From: G963662905 sp963676725
Lineage (GTDB): Bacteria; Bacteroidota; Bacteroidia; Bacteroidales; WRLA01
Assembly (NCBI GenBank): GCA_963676725.1
Contig: OY781463.1
Location: forward strand, 124,001 to 188,000
DNA length: 64,000 nt
Reading direction: 5' to 3'
The position numbers were made by a program, and so were the translations under genes. This document shows, one piece after another, positions 16,466 to 26,442 of this stretch (the stretch's first letter is position 1; each line of letters opens with the position of its first letter). The notes beneath the pieces are model-generated. The model searched no databases and was not told where the DNA came from. It was given only the letters and a program-made list of their open reading frames with translations.

Positions 16466-19204
16466 TTACGATTTGCTTTCAATAGAATCTGTCGGGTTTA
16501 TTGGGATTTCCTGTTTTAAAAACCGTTTTATTGAAGGATTTAAGTTCTTCATTTCTAATAGTGAGCGCTTTATTTTTTCTGCTGCCTGAAATTTTTTGTT
16601 TAATAATTCCACATTCAGTTTTTTAAACAAAATGATTTGAGGGTCGTCCTGGGGATCTTCTCCCAATAATGGCAAAAGACTGCCTTTTAATCCGGCAATA
16701 AAGGTGTTGGGCAGGGTATAGGACATGATAAAACAAAGTGCGTTGATCCGTTTGTCTCGATCTTTAGAGTTTTTTAAAGTGCTCAGATGCTGGTTCAACA
16801 GAAGGTCATTCGTGCCGTTTTCTGTGCTGTCTTTCTGGTTGGCGAGTAAAATGCATTGATAGGCTTCATATGCCGGCCTGAAATAGAGTTCCGGGCTAAT
16901 AATATTATCCTGTGTATTGCTGTTGCCCATAGGTTCATGATCAATAAAATATTCTTTGCGTAAGTGGCTGAAATCTTCGGCAAAGGATCGTTTATAGAAT
17001 GCTTCAGCTGCCTGATATTCAAAGGATAAATTAAAATCGGAACGAAGTTTGTGTGCGTCTTTTTGAAGGCTGTTTTGCAGGTATTTTTTATTGCCCATGA
17101 TTCTGAATTTCAGGTTCTGCGGACCATTGATGGAGATGCGGTTTAAAGCCTTTGCCATAGATGCGTTTGCAAATAGAGAGGTGAAATCAGCCGTGGGCAA
17201 TGTGTCTTTTGATGCGATTAGTATCAGGTTGGCATTGTCTGCAAAATAGATGTCGTAGTCAGAAAAAATGAAGTCAATGCTTTTTATGATACTATAAACC
17301 AGATTATTGCTATTTTCGTATAAATGAATCCATTGCACAAAAACACCCTTTTTCTGTAGGTTTTGGCTGACCATTTTATAAAATTCAACGCTAAAAAGAT
17401 TGCTGTTTCCTTTTACCCATGGATTGGATGGTTCACTAACGATAATATCGAAACTATCCTTTGGTTTATTTAGGAATTGGCGGGCATCAGCAAAGATTAT
17501 TTTACTTCGATTATCCGCAAAAACCAATTGGTTTATACTGCCCAAAGTCATTGCTGCATCACTTATGGCCGGTTCAATTTCAAGGGTTTGCACCTCTTTA
17601 ATACTGTTTGAATAGAGGATGTTTCTGCTTGTAATGCCCATCCCCAACCCTATGACAAGGGCTTTTTCTGCTTGCGGACGATAAGCGAAAGGGAATAATC
17701 CCAGAAGGTTCATTGTTGGTTCGTCGGGTCCGGCTGTTTCTGTAAGGCTTATTGCGGCATCGGGTTTTCCGTTGATGCTCAGGGTTTTTAATCTGTTTTT
17801 ACTGATAAATACATCAACGGTGGCCGTTTTCCCGTCTTTATGAAAAAGCACTAGGTTGTCGCGGTGCTCATACCCGCCCCGAAACACTCCTGAGGCTGCT
17901 ACAGACGAATTTACATCGCTGAAAATGAAGGTTCCAAGAAGCAGAAGTGTAAAAACAATGCTGAGTAAAATACTGCTCTGTTTTTTCCCGGGGAAATGCC
18001 CTGCTGTGCTGATGAATATCATGAGAAGAGCCAGTACTGCCTGAAAGAGAAAGATTGTTTTTATGGACAAAACAGGCAGTAAAATATAGGTGGCGAACAT
18101 CCCGCAGATACCACCAAGGATATTTAAAAAGAGAGAAATACTGCTTGCTTTTTGAAGTCCGCCAATACGGAACATTCTTGTGTATTGAGGGAAAAGATAC
18201 CCGCTCACCATCGCCGGAATAACCCCTAAAAGCATACTAATTAAAAATGCAGACAAAATCATTTTTTGGCTTGTCTGTGCCGTGGAACGTAGAAAATAGT
18301 AAAGCAAATCGAACGAAAATGTATAGGCCCACCAGCTTAGAATAATGACAAAAGTCATAAGCGCCCATGCGTTACGCAGACGAATCAATTCCGGTTTTTT
18401 GCTTTGAAATTGTATTGAAATCCCACTTCCTGCAGCCAATCCTAAAATTATTGCGGCAAGCATGGCCGACAGGCTGAAAACAGAACTGCCGTTGACGATC
18501 GAGATCATTCGTAATAGCAGGCTTTCTAATGAAAACATCATCCAGCCGCTAAAAAATGCAAAAAATATTGCCTTAAGAAGTAATCCTGGTTTTATGGGAA
18601 AAGTTTTACTTTTTAACGATACAGGTTGGTTTTTTCTACTGAAATGCAGTATGAAAAACCCGAGTCCTGTTCCTGCGCTGATTAGTGCAGTGGCCTGAAG
18701 GATTTCTGGCAGTGTCCAATGGTTTTTTAAATAGCTTTCGCTGATGAGTATGCCCACGAAAGCACCTAATGTATTGAGCGCATATAGAATTCCCAGTGAA
18801 GCAGTAAACTTTTTTTTGAGAGAATGGCGCACATATTCATGCAAAATAGGGAGGGCTAATCCGCTCAAAAGAGCCGGAAGAAATGTAAGGGCAGCGATAA
18901 ATATCCCTGTATTCAATTCAAGAAAAATGGGATGATAGAACCAACTAAAAAGCCCAAAACCCCATTCTGCTATAGCGGCAATAAGAAGAATGCTGCGGCT
19001 GCGAATGAAAAAGCTGCTGATTAGGCTGCCTGCTGCTAAACCTGCCATATAAATGCCAATAGACAAGAGTTGTCCGAAAAAAGCACCGCCAAAAGCGATC
19101 TGCAAATAATGCGCCCATATGATTTCACAAATTAGCCCCGGAATGCCGGATATAAAGAAAATCAGGCCAATTAAAAAGAATGTGTTTTTGCGGGCTGTTT
19201 GCAT
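16466..19204 (-). CDS. Membrane protein fused to a spermidine synthase-like methyltransferase-fold domain
   Basis: The protein has 912 residues from the ATG at 19204 (an ATG at 19231 adds nine basic residues). The first half is a polytopic membrane domain of about 11-14 helices, resembling the MFS-like part of fused MFS/spermidine synthase proteins. The second half has a Rossmann nucleotide-binding motif (ALVIGLGMGITSRNI), an acidic strand end (TLEIEP) and DARQFL. It also has SEPSNPWV at the position where true spermidine synthases have their catalytic Asp motif. A helical C-terminal tail of about 200 residues follows. Polyamine synthesis is therefore doubtful; the family is widespread and poorly characterised. 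Confidence 0.85.
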   Translation of the reverse strand: MQTARKNTFFLIGLIFFISGIPGLICEIIWAHYLQIAFGGAFFGQLLSIGIYMAGLAAGSLISSFFIRSRSILLIAAIAEWGFGLFSWFYHPIFLELNTGIFIAALTFLPALLSGLALPILHEYVRHSLKKKFTASLGILYALNTLGAFVGILISESYLKNHWTLPEILQATALISAGTGLGFFILHFSRKNQPVSLKSKTFPIKPGLLLKAIFFAFFSGWMMFSLESLLLRMISIVNGSSVFSLSAMLAAIILGLAAGSGISIQFQSKKPELIRLRNAWALMTFVIILSWWAYTFSFDLLYYFLRSTAQTSQKMILSAFLISMLLGVIPAMVSGYLFPQYTRMFRIGGLQKASSISLFLNILGGICGMFATYILLPVLSIKTIFLFQAVLALLMIFISTAGHFPGKKQSSILLSIVFTLLLLGTFIFSDVNSSVAASGVFRGGYEHRDNLVLFHKDGKTATVDVFISKNRLKTLSINGKPDAAISLTETAGPDEPTMNLLGLFPFAYRPQAEKALVIGLGMGITSRNILYSNSIKEVQTLEIEPAISDAAMTLGSINQLVFADNRSKIIFADARQFLNKPKDSFDIIVSEPSNPWVKGNSNLFSVEFYKMVSQNLQKKGVFVQWIHLYENSNNLVYSIIKSIDFIFSDYDIYFADNANLILIASKDTLPTADFTSLFANASMAKALNRISINGPQNLKFRIMGNKKYLQNSLQKDAHKLRSDFNLSFEYQAAEAFYKRSFAEDFSHLRKEYFIDHEPMGNSNTQDNIISPELYFRPAYEAYQCILLANQKDSTENGTNDLLLNQHLSTLKNSKDRDKRINALCFIMSYTLPNTFIAGLKGSLLPLLGEDPQDDPQIILFKKLNVELLNKKFQAAEKIKRSLLEMKNLNPSIKRFLKQEIPINPTDSIESKS

Positions 19205-19490
19205 GTTTTGTTTTCTCGAGCGAAAGTACATTTTATCTCTGATATGCTGCAGGTTTTTCTATAGGGGTAGTGCATCACGTTGTTGATGCCCCACTTCTGC
19301 AGAAACTTATGGATGTTGGTTTCCCTTATAGGCCTTCTTTGTTGCTATAATCCTCATTTACATAATGAAGCATGCTTTCTGCTGTCAGGGTTTGGGCCTC
19401 TTTTTTGTCTTAGAAACTCACAAAAGCTCAGAAAAAATCCTCGGGAACTAATTGTCGTTTTTTGCGTAAAAGGCTTAAAATTCCAGCCTT

Positions 19491-22151
19491 ATGAAAAAAA
19501 CTCTACTTTTTCTTTTTGCACTATTTTGTTCGATGGGCTTGAGTGCTCAATGGGGCACGTCCCCTTCGGTGAACACTCTTGTGGGTGGTGCTACGGGTCA
19601 GCAAGCTGTACCAAAGGTTTCTACACAGGCCAATGGCGATACATATATCAGTTGGTTTAGTCCCGAAAATGGGAATTATAATGTCCGATTGCAGCGTTAT
19701 GATGTCTTTGGGGAGCGTCAATGGGATTCCGAAGGTTTGCTTATATCCGACAATGAATCAATGAGTTGGATAACGGATTATAGTATGGCCACGGGTCCTG
19801 ATAACCGTACTTATCTTGCTTTTCAGGATATTCGCAATGGCTTTAATAATATTTATATCTATAAAATTAGTCCAACAGGGCAGTTCAACTGGGGTGAAGA
19901 TGGTATTGCCCTCTCTGATAATGAGGATTTTGAAGCTGATCCGCGCATTTGTTTTACGGATGCCGGAAATATTGTCTCTGCATGGTCGCGCGATGGTGAG
20001 AGTGCTGTTATTGTCCTGAAAAAGCTTTCGCCAGATGGAGAATTCCTTTGGGATGAGGATGTTATTCTGGAGGATTTTACGGGCATGAGCTATAGCCGTG
20101 TTTGGCTGGAAACAACCGATGATGATGCAGTTATGGTCTTTTATAGCGCCTATACCCCGCCAAATAGCCAAAATGTAATGCTCTATGTGCAAAAGGTTTT
20201 GTCAGACGGTAGTTTAGCCTGGGATCAACCTGTAGCGGTTGTAAATACTAGTGTACTAAAATCCTATCATCAAATTGAAACGGCTCCCGGACCTGATGGT
20301 GGTGTTTTTGCAGCCTGGATGGATGCACGTGCAGGTACTGTTTTTAAGTCATTCGTGCAGTATATAGATGCCGATGGAAATATGAAATATGAGCAAAATG
20401 GTTTGGAAATCAGTGTAGTTTCTACATATATGTTGATGTATCCTTATATTGCATGGGACGAAAATGAAGAGATGTTGTACGCCTTCTCTAATTCCTCTAG
20501 TTTTAGTCAGTCATACAAGGGTGTGGCGGGTCAAAAGATTGATTTTGAGACAGGAACCCGCCAATGGACTGATGAGGGAATCGAATATTATATGCTCGAT
20601 CAGGCAGGAAAAAGCCTTAATCAAATCCGCTTGGCCGATGATGGAAATGTTTTGGCCGTATGCACTGATATGGAATGGTATCCTGCAAATCAAAATGAAA
20701 CTGTTTTTGCTTTTGCAGCTAAGCCTGATGGCGATTTTGCCTGGGAGTCCGAGCGCTTATATGTTTCTTCTGTAGAGAGTGGGAAAGATGATGTACAAGC
20801 AGCAATGGGCCATGATAACCAAATTATTGTATGCTGGGCCGATGATAGAAATGATGATGCAGATATCTATGCTCAAAACCTTCAATATGATGGAAGTCTT
20901 GGGCCTATTACAGATTTGAGCGTTCTAGCAAGCGCAGAGCCAGGCCAGATTTGCCTTGGAGAAACGAGTCAGTTATATGCGGAAGCCTCTGGCGGTACCT
21001 CCGTATATTCTTATTCCTGGACGTCTATACCCGAAGGTTTTGTTTCCTCGGAGCAAAATCCTCAGGTGCAGCCAAATGAAAGCACTTTGTATCTTGTTGA
21101 TGTGGATGATGGAGAGGATGTTCGTAGTGCGCAAGTGGAAGTAAGTGTTATAGATGCACCCGGTGATGTCGGTGCAATAAGCGGCGCAACAGAGGTTTGT
21201 CAAGGTGGCGCAAATGAAGTGTATTCTGTGGAACCTGTTACTTATGCCACTCAATATCAATGGACTCTGCCTCCCGGTTTTGAGTTTGCGTCTGCCAGTA
21301 CAACTACGCCAAGCATAACCCTCATTGTACATGATGATGCACAAAGTGGCGAAATCACAGTAAAAGCTATGAATGTATGCGGAGAAGGCGGAATGTCAAT
21401 GATGAATATTGTTGTAAACGGCAAGCCTGAAATCTTTGCAGGAATGGATGTGGATCTTTGTACTGGAGAATGCGATACATTAATCGCAACAGGCGGACAA
21501 AGCTATGCATGGAGTAATGGCGTCTTGAATGCGGTAAACATTGTTTGCCCCGAGACAACAACAAACTATATTGTAACAGGTCGCGATGAAAACGGTTGTA
21601 GCAATAAAGATACCGTAGAAGTGCGTGTGCATGGCAAGCCGGAAATGCCCATTATTTCAGGGCCGGTAGATGTGCTGAACGATCAGGAATATAGCTATTC
21701 TGTTGTATTTCATGAAACAGCAGAATGGAACTGGATGAGTGGAGCCGGTGAAATTTTAAATGGCCAAGGTACTAACGAAATCGCAATAAAATGGCTAAAT
21801 GCAGGGAGTGACCAAATTTTATGCTATGAATTATCTGAATTTGGTTGCAAGAGCGATACTGCTTATTTTGATGTAGCTATTGGAGGTGTTGGTGTGGATG
21901 AATTTGCAGCCTCTTTAAGGATTTTCCCCAACCCATTTATTAATGAAATCAGTATTGAAATAACGAATACCTCAATTCCTCGGGAAATTCTGATTACAGA
22001 TTTAACCGGGAAACAATGGCCTGTAAGCATGAACCTTGATGGTCGGAAAGTACATCTTGAAATGCTCGAAACTACAATGCCCTCAGGATTGTATTTCCTT
22101 CAGATTCAATTTGATGATGGCCTAATTACACGGAAAGTGGTGCGGAAATAA
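19491..22151 (+). CDS. Secreted protein with PKD-like domains and type IX sorting domain
   Basis: The protein has 886 residues. The signal peptide is LLFLFALFCSMGLSAQ. Residues of about 25-480 form a beta-propeller-like repeat region of WD-type strands (DTYISWFSPENGNYNVRLQR; repeated W-x-D-x-R-x-G units such as AWMDARAGTVFKSFVQYID and CWADDRNDDADIY). Then come Ig/PKD-like domains from about 490 to 780 (EVCQGGANEVYSVEPV; ATQYQWTLPPGFEF). The last 80 residues are a type IX sorting domain (LRIFPNPFINEISIEI, then SGLYFLQIQF). It is a predicted surface or extracellular protein with no catalytic motif; adhesion or binding is an inference. Confidence 0.88.
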   Translation: MKKTLLFLFALFCSMGLSAQWGTSPSVNTLVGGATGQQAVPKVSTQANGDTYISWFSPENGNYNVRLQRYDVFGERQWDSEGLLISDNESMSWITDYSMATGPDNRTYLAFQDIRNGFNNIYIYKISPTGQFNWGEDGIALSDNEDFEADPRICFTDAGNIVSAWSRDGESAVIVLKKLSPDGEFLWDEDVILEDFTGMSYSRVWLETTDDDAVMVFYSAYTPPNSQNVMLYVQKVLSDGSLAWDQPVAVVNTSVLKSYHQIETAPGPDGGVFAAWMDARAGTVFKSFVQYIDADGNMKYEQNGLEISVVSTYMLMYPYIAWDENEEMLYAFSNSSSFSQSYKGVAGQKIDFETGTRQWTDEGIEYYMLDQAGKSLNQIRLADDGNVLAVCTDMEWYPANQNETVFAFAAKPDGDFAWESERLYVSSVESGKDDVQAAMGHDNQIIVCWADDRNDDADIYAQNLQYDGSLGPITDLSVLASAEPGQICLGETSQLYAEASGGTSVYSYSWTSIPEGFVSSEQNPQVQPNESTLYLVDVDDGEDVRSAQVEVSVIDAPGDVGAISGATEVCQGGANEVYSVEPVTYATQYQWTLPPGFEFASASTTTPSITLIVHDDAQSGEITVKAMNVCGEGGMSMMNIVVNGKPEIFAGMDVDLCTGECDTLIATGGQSYAWSNGVLNAVNIVCPETTTNYIVTGRDENGCSNKDTVEVRVHGKPEMPIISGPVDVLNDQEYSYSVVFHETAEWNWMSGAGEILNGQGTNEIAIKWLNAGSDQILCYELSEFGCKSDTAYFDVAIGGVGVDEFAASLRIFPNPFINEISIEITNTSIPREILITDLTGKQWPVSMNLDGRKVHLEMLETTMPSGLYFLQIQFDDGLITRKVVRK

Positions 22152-22176
22152 AGCCCTATAATCTTTTCTGTAGATC

Positions 22177-22212
22177 AATTGCCATAAGTTCTGCTTATGG
22201 CAATTTTTTTTA
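22177..22212 (+). terminator. Intrinsic terminator after the type IX cargo gene
   Basis: A perfect 12-bp stem (AATTGCCATAAG at 22177-22188 with CTTATGGCAATT at 22194-22205) and a 5-base loop run into a T tract (22204-22212). It also separates the convergent priA gene. Confidence 0.92.
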
Positions 22213-22268
22213 AGATGTTGCTTTAGAACAGCGATTCCAAATTGTCGGCCAGTCATGACAATGAGATG

Positions 22269-24761
22269 CTAAGACGGATCAACCTCAAAAATCAATTGCA
22301 CTGATCTGTGATCGCTTGTTCGTTTAAAATATTCAATACGTTCGAGGATAAAGATCTTCAAAGCTTTTAAGGACAAAGAGTGTTCGGCCTTAATCAGTAA
22401 CTGCATACGGTATTGATTTCGAACCCTGTTCACCATCGGAAATTCCGGGCCAAGAACCCTGTCTCCTAATTTTCGCTTCAGTAATTGGCCAATTTCCTTA
22501 GAAGCAGCTTGTGTTATTTCTTGTTCTTTATGGCGCACCGTAATACGGATTAAGCGATAGAATGGAGGGTATTTAAATTTCTGTCTTTCCTGCAATTGGC
22601 TCTGAAACATGCTTTGAAAATCATTTTCCATTACATAACGGATGACGGCATGATAGGGTTTTTTTGTTTGAATAATCACTTTTCCTCTTTTCTTCTTTCT
22701 TCCGGCCCTGCCGCTCACCTGTGCTAATAATTGAAAACTTCGTTCAAACGACCTAAAATCCGGATAATTGATCATTCCATCTGCATTGAGAACACCAACC
22801 AAACCTACATTGTCAAAGTCAAGACCTTTTGTAACCATTTGAGTGCCAACAAGTATATCGGTTTTTTTCTCTTCAAAATCACTGATGAGGTTATAATAAC
22901 TGTTTTTTGATCGTGTTGTGTCCAGATCCATGCGGGCTATTCTGGCATCAGGGAATATAAGTTGCAGCTCGTCTTCAATTTTTTCTGTTCCAAAGCCTAC
23001 CATTTTCAAATTAGTGCTCTTGCAAACAGGGCATTGTTCGGGAATTTTTTTCACGTAACCACAATAATGACAGCGTAAATGTCCCTTTCCTTTATGATAA
23101 ACCAGGCTTACATCACAGCTTTTGCATTCGGGAACCCATCCACAAGATTGACATTCCAACCGTAAAGAAAAGCCCCGTCGGTTCTGAAAAAGGATAATCT
23201 GCTGCCCATTTTGAAATGCTTCGTGTATATTGTTGATTAAAAGGCTACTGAAATGCGATTGCATTTTTCCTTTTTTTTGCTCGTCTTTCAAGTCTGCGAC
23301 CAATATTTCGGGCATTTGTATATCGCCAAAGCGTTTAAAAAGCCTTGCAATGCCGTATTTGCCCTGCAAAGTGTTTTGATAGCTTTCTAAAGAGGGTGTG
23401 GCTGAGCCTAAAACAACCTTTGCCCCGAATTGGCGTGCCAGAACCAAGGATGCGTCACGTGCATTATATCTCGGGGCGGGATCGTGCTGTCGAAAACTGC
23501 CATCATGCTCTTCATCAATAATGATGAGACCAAGGTTTTTAAAAGGCAAGAACATAGACGAACGTGCACCAATAATAAGTCGATAGCGGTTATTATTGGC
23601 CAATACAGTATTCCAGATTTCGACGCGCTCCATTTCGTTATATCGAGAATGGTAAACGCCGGTCATTTCGCCAAAAAATTTTTTCAAACGATTGATAATC
23701 TGAGCTGTAAGCGCGATTTCCGGAAGTAAGTATAAAACTTGTTTCCCTTCAGAAAGGGCTTCGTGAATGAGTTTTATATAGATTTCTGTTTTTCCGGATC
23801 CTGTAACACCATGCAATAAAACCGCTTTGCCGCTATTGCATTGCTCTTTGATGTCGCTTAAGGCTTGTTCCTGTTCCGCATTGAGTTCGATCGAATCGGG
23901 ATGACAGGTTTCTGTATAGTGTGCCAATCGACTGATTTCCCTCTCTTCTTCGAGCAGGATGTCTTTCTTTATAAGTCCCGTCAGTCCGGAACTTTTGTCT
24001 TTTAATTTCTCTTTTAAATCGCTTTTTTTTATGGGTTTACGCCCGCCATCCCGCATCGGGCTGAGTTGTAGAAAAGACATCAGTGCTTCCAATTGGCGAA
24101 ATGCCTTTTTTTCAAGTGTGTCAAAAAGTTCGTGAAGCTTGTTTTCATCTTCATGCTCAGGATTGAGGCTTAGCCATTTTTCGAGTTTTGGTTTGTATTT
24201 CTCTTTAAGTTCCTCCTCAACCATGATTACATTTTTCTCGATCAGGCTTTTGATTAAAGGCATAATTTTTTCCTGGTCAAGGATTTTGGAGGCTTCTGTA
24301 AGGCTGAGGATTTGATGTGATTCCAGTGCCTCGGCAATCAGGAATTCTTTATCGTTTAATTGAGTATAATCGCTATTGAAATCGGGGTGAAGCAATATTT
24401 TTGTTTCTGAAGCTAGCTTCATCCCTGATGGGAGTGCTGCATTCATCACTTCGCCTTCGGCGCACATATAATAAGAAGCCATCCATTCCCAGAATTTCAA
24501 TTGATTTTCCGTTACGACGGCTTTATCATCCAGAAGGGAGAGTATGTATTTTGCCTGATAATCTTTTGGTGGATTTTCATGGATATTGTGAACGATGCCT
24601 GTATATATTTTTTTTCGTCCAAACTGCACAATGACACGACAACCAATGCTCACCAATGCACTCAAGCTGCGAGGAATACGATAAGTGAAGCTGCCGGCTA
24701 AAGGGACAGGAAGCCAGACTTCCGCAAAAAATGTTTGATGATGTATTTCAGTCTCAATCAT
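22269..24761 (-). CDS. priA: Primosomal replication restart helicase PriA
   Basis: 3'-5' DNA helicase that rebuilds replisomes at collapsed forks. It has 830 residues. The N-terminal 3'-DNA binding domain opens with AEVWLPVPLAGSFTYRIP. Walker A is GVTGSGKTEIY, the DEEH box is IIDEEHDGS, and a cysteine-rich zinc module of four CxxC pairs runs from CQSCGWVPECKSC to CPVCKST. Helicase motifs V/VI follow (GTQMVTKGLDFDNV; QVSGRAGR). The start overlaps the end of the upstream methyltransferase gene by eight bases, pointing to co-transcription. Confidence 0.96.
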   Translation of the reverse strand: MIETEIHHQTFFAEVWLPVPLAGSFTYRIPRSLSALVSIGCRVIVQFGRKKIYTGIVHNIHENPPKDYQAKYILSLLDDKAVVTENQLKFWEWMASYYMCAEGEVMNAALPSGMKLASETKILLHPDFNSDYTQLNDKEFLIAEALESHQILSLTEASKILDQEKIMPLIKSLIEKNVIMVEEELKEKYKPKLEKWLSLNPEHEDENKLHELFDTLEKKAFRQLEALMSFLQLSPMRDGGRKPIKKSDLKEKLKDKSSGLTGLIKKDILLEEEREISRLAHYTETCHPDSIELNAEQEQALSDIKEQCNSGKAVLLHGVTGSGKTEIYIKLIHEALSEGKQVLYLLPEIALTAQIINRLKKFFGEMTGVYHSRYNEMERVEIWNTVLANNNRYRLIIGARSSMFLPFKNLGLIIIDEEHDGSFRQHDPAPRYNARDASLVLARQFGAKVVLGSATPSLESYQNTLQGKYGIARLFKRFGDIQMPEILVADLKDEQKKGKMQSHFSSLLINNIHEAFQNGQQIILFQNRRGFSLRLECQSCGWVPECKSCDVSLVYHKGKGHLRCHYCGYVKKIPEQCPVCKSTNLKMVGFGTEKIEDELQLIFPDARIARMDLDTTRSKNSYYNLISDFEEKKTDILVGTQMVTKGLDFDNVGLVGVLNADGMINYPDFRSFERSFQLLAQVSGRAGRKKKRGKVIIQTKKPYHAVIRYVMENDFQSMFQSQLQERQKFKYPPFYRLIRITVRHKEQEITQAASKEIGQLLKRKLGDRVLGPEFPMVNRVRNQYRMQLLIKAEHSLSLKALKIFILERIEYFKRTSDHRSVQLIFEVDPS

Positions 24762-25914
24762 TCTTTTTTGGTGCTTTCGCTGATCCTTTAAAGAGCTCGT
24801 ATTTATAATAACGACAGTCTAATGGTCCGTTTTTCAGGTGGATGCGTTCGCTTGTGCGTAATCCTAATTTTTTTAACCCTGATGTATGAGCAGAGAAAAC
24901 CCAAGCTGTGTAGCCTGCAAAATGTTTTTTAAGTGTATCGCCCAAGGTTTTATAAATAGCATCGAGGTTTTCCGGATTCAGGCGTTCACCATAAGGCGGG
25001 TTTGTTACCAAAATCCCGTTTTCGTGCTTTGGTTTCACTTCGGCAATATCACAAACACTCAGATCAATAAAATCTTCGCATTCAAATATTGCAAGGTTTT
25101 GGCGTGCAGCCTTCACTGCTGCCGGAGAGATGTCAGAGCCCTGAAAAAAACCTTCCGGTTCATAAATATTAGCACGAGCCTCATCGACAATTTTTGTCCA
25201 TAATTCAGGCTGAAAAGTAGTCCAATTTTGAACAGAATATTCTTGACGGAAAAAGCCTGCAGGCATATTCGTTGATTTCATCAAGGCTTCGGTAATGAGC
25301 GTTCCGCTGCCGCACATTGGATCAACAAAGGCTTGTTGGGGATCCCAACCACTCATTTCAATCAGCCCAGCCGCTAACACCTCACTCAAAGGTGCTTCAA
25401 TGCTGATGCTACGATATCCTCTTTTAAATAAGGCTTCTCCGGCTGCATCCAATAACAAAGTAAATTGGTCGTCAATTAAGTGGGCAGCAATGCGAATATC
25501 AGGATATTTTGGCTCAACATCAGGCCTATAGCCTTCTTCCTTGCGAAAGCGGTCTACAATGGCATCTTTTACCAATAGGCTAACATAATGAGAATGATTA
25601 AAAAGCTCAGAACGCAAAATACTGTCAACAGCAAAGCTTTTGTCAATGGTAAACCATTTGTTCCAAGGCTGATTATACACAAAATCGTATAGCTCCTTTT
25701 TGTCTTTTATGGGTGTAGAACCCAGTTCCAGCATAATACGTAAGGCAAGCCTTGATTGGTATAAGGCTTTATAAAGTGTTGCTTCATCTGCTTGAAAACG
25801 AACCCCACGACGGATTATTTCCGGATTTTTAACGCCAAGTGTATGCAATTCTTTGAATAAAATTTGTTCAAACCCGGCATAGGTTTTGGCGATGTAGTTT
25901 TTTAATTCGCTCAT
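24754..25914 (-). CDS. THUMP-domain class I SAM-dependent RNA methyltransferase (RlmL N-terminal type)
   Basis: The protein has 386 residues. An N-terminal ferredoxin-like plus THUMP region covers about residues 1-155. A Rossmann methyltransferase domain follows, with FVDPMCGSGTLITEAL (SAM site) and the catalytic motif NPPYGERL, typical of N2-guanine RNA methyltransferases. By family it corresponds to the m2G2445-type half of RlmL or to YpsC. The exact rRNA target is inferred, not shown. It is immediately upstream of and overlaps priA. Confidence 0.92.
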   Translation of the reverse strand: MSELKNYIAKTYAGFEQILFKELHTLGVKNPEIIRRGVRFQADEATLYKALYQSRLALRIMLELGSTPIKDKKELYDFVYNQPWNKWFTIDKSFAVDSILRSELFNHSHYVSLLVKDAIVDRFRKEEGYRPDVEPKYPDIRIAAHLIDDQFTLLLDAAGEALFKRGYRSISIEAPLSEVLAAGLIEMSGWDPQQAFVDPMCGSGTLITEALMKSTNMPAGFFRQEYSVQNWTTFQPELWTKIVDEARANIYEPEGFFQGSDISPAAVKAARQNLAIFECEDFIDLSVCDIAEVKPKHENGILVTNPPYGERLNPENLDAIYKTLGDTLKKHFAGYTAWVFSAHTSGLKKLGLRTSERIHLKNGPLDCRYYKYELFKGSAKAPKKND

Positions 25915-25924
25915 AATTTTTTTA

Positions 25925-26215
25925 ATTTATTTCCGTCTAATAAAGGCGTTTCTTGATTGATAAATATCCGAACTTAAAGCCTTATTTGTGCTGAAATTAT
26001 TGGGTCTGCCGAAAGAAATGCAAGACTGAGTTTCCGGAAGCCATTGTTTTAGCATGAATAATAAGGGCGAGATCGGTCATTACGGACAAGCACAAAACTG
26101 TGCCTGACTTTAAGTTTTGGGTTTATTTCAGAATACCGAGAGATTCGGATATTCCGGATGAACACAAATGAAACACAAATGAAACACAAAGATACGCTGC
26201 ATTTTCCATATACAT
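25925..26215. other. Non-coding gap with a short tandem repeat
   Basis: No gene was seen. It contains a small hairpin GCACA/TGTGC (26090-26103). It also has about 2.7 tandem copies of the 11-mer AACACAAATGA at 26161-26191. Confidence 0.55.
26161..26191. repeat. 11-bp tandem repeat, about 2.7 copies
   Basis: AACACAAATGA occurs at 26161-26171 and 26172-26182, with a partial copy at 26183-26191. It sits just beyond the terminator of the SPFH-Arc unit. Confidence 0.75.
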
Positions 26216-26245
26216 AATAAGGGCAGGAAAAATCCTGCCCTTATT
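26216..26245 (-). terminator. Terminator hairpin after the Arc-type gene
   Basis: A perfect 13-bp stem (26216-26228 with 26233-26245, AATAAGGGCAGGA type) with an AAAA loop starts three bases past the stop of the Arc-type gene. The T tract on the minus strand is weak, so the call rests on the strong stem and its position. Confidence 0.7.
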
Positions 26246-26247
26246 GC

Positions 26248-26439
26248 TTATGATTTATTGTCTTCGCCCTGATTATTAGCAGTTTTGCTTTTATTTATGC
26301 GGCCTGCGTCGTGGAGGGCTTTTTGTATGATCCACTCTAATTGTCCATTCGTGCTTCTGAATTCATCGCCAGCCCATTTTTCTATCAACCGAAACATTTC
26401 TGGATCAATTCGCAGTGCAAATGCCTTCTTCTTTGCCAT
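26248..26439 (-). CDS. Small Arc-type (ribbon-helix-helix) DNA-binding protein
   Basis: The protein has 63 residues. The short N-terminal strand KKAFALRID, helix PEMFRLIEKWAGDEF and helix STNGQLEWIIQKALHDAG match the Arc/MetJ ribbon-helix-helix fold, which binds operator DNA as a dimer. A short basic/polar tail follows. The gene starts three bases after the stop of the SPFH gene and ends at a hairpin terminator, so both form one transcription unit. No toxin gene is adjacent, arguing against a simple antitoxin. Autoregulation of the unit is plausible but unproven. Confidence 0.82.
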   Translation of the reverse strand: MAKKKAFALRIDPEMFRLIEKWAGDEFRSTNGQLEWIIQKALHDAGRINKSKTANNQGEDNKS

Positions 26440-26442
26440 CTT

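Noticed and set aside
26248..26439. Arc-type gene as the antitoxin of a toxin-antitoxin pair
   Set aside because: Its only close partner is a large SPFH membrane protein, which is no known toxin; no small toxin frame is adjacent.
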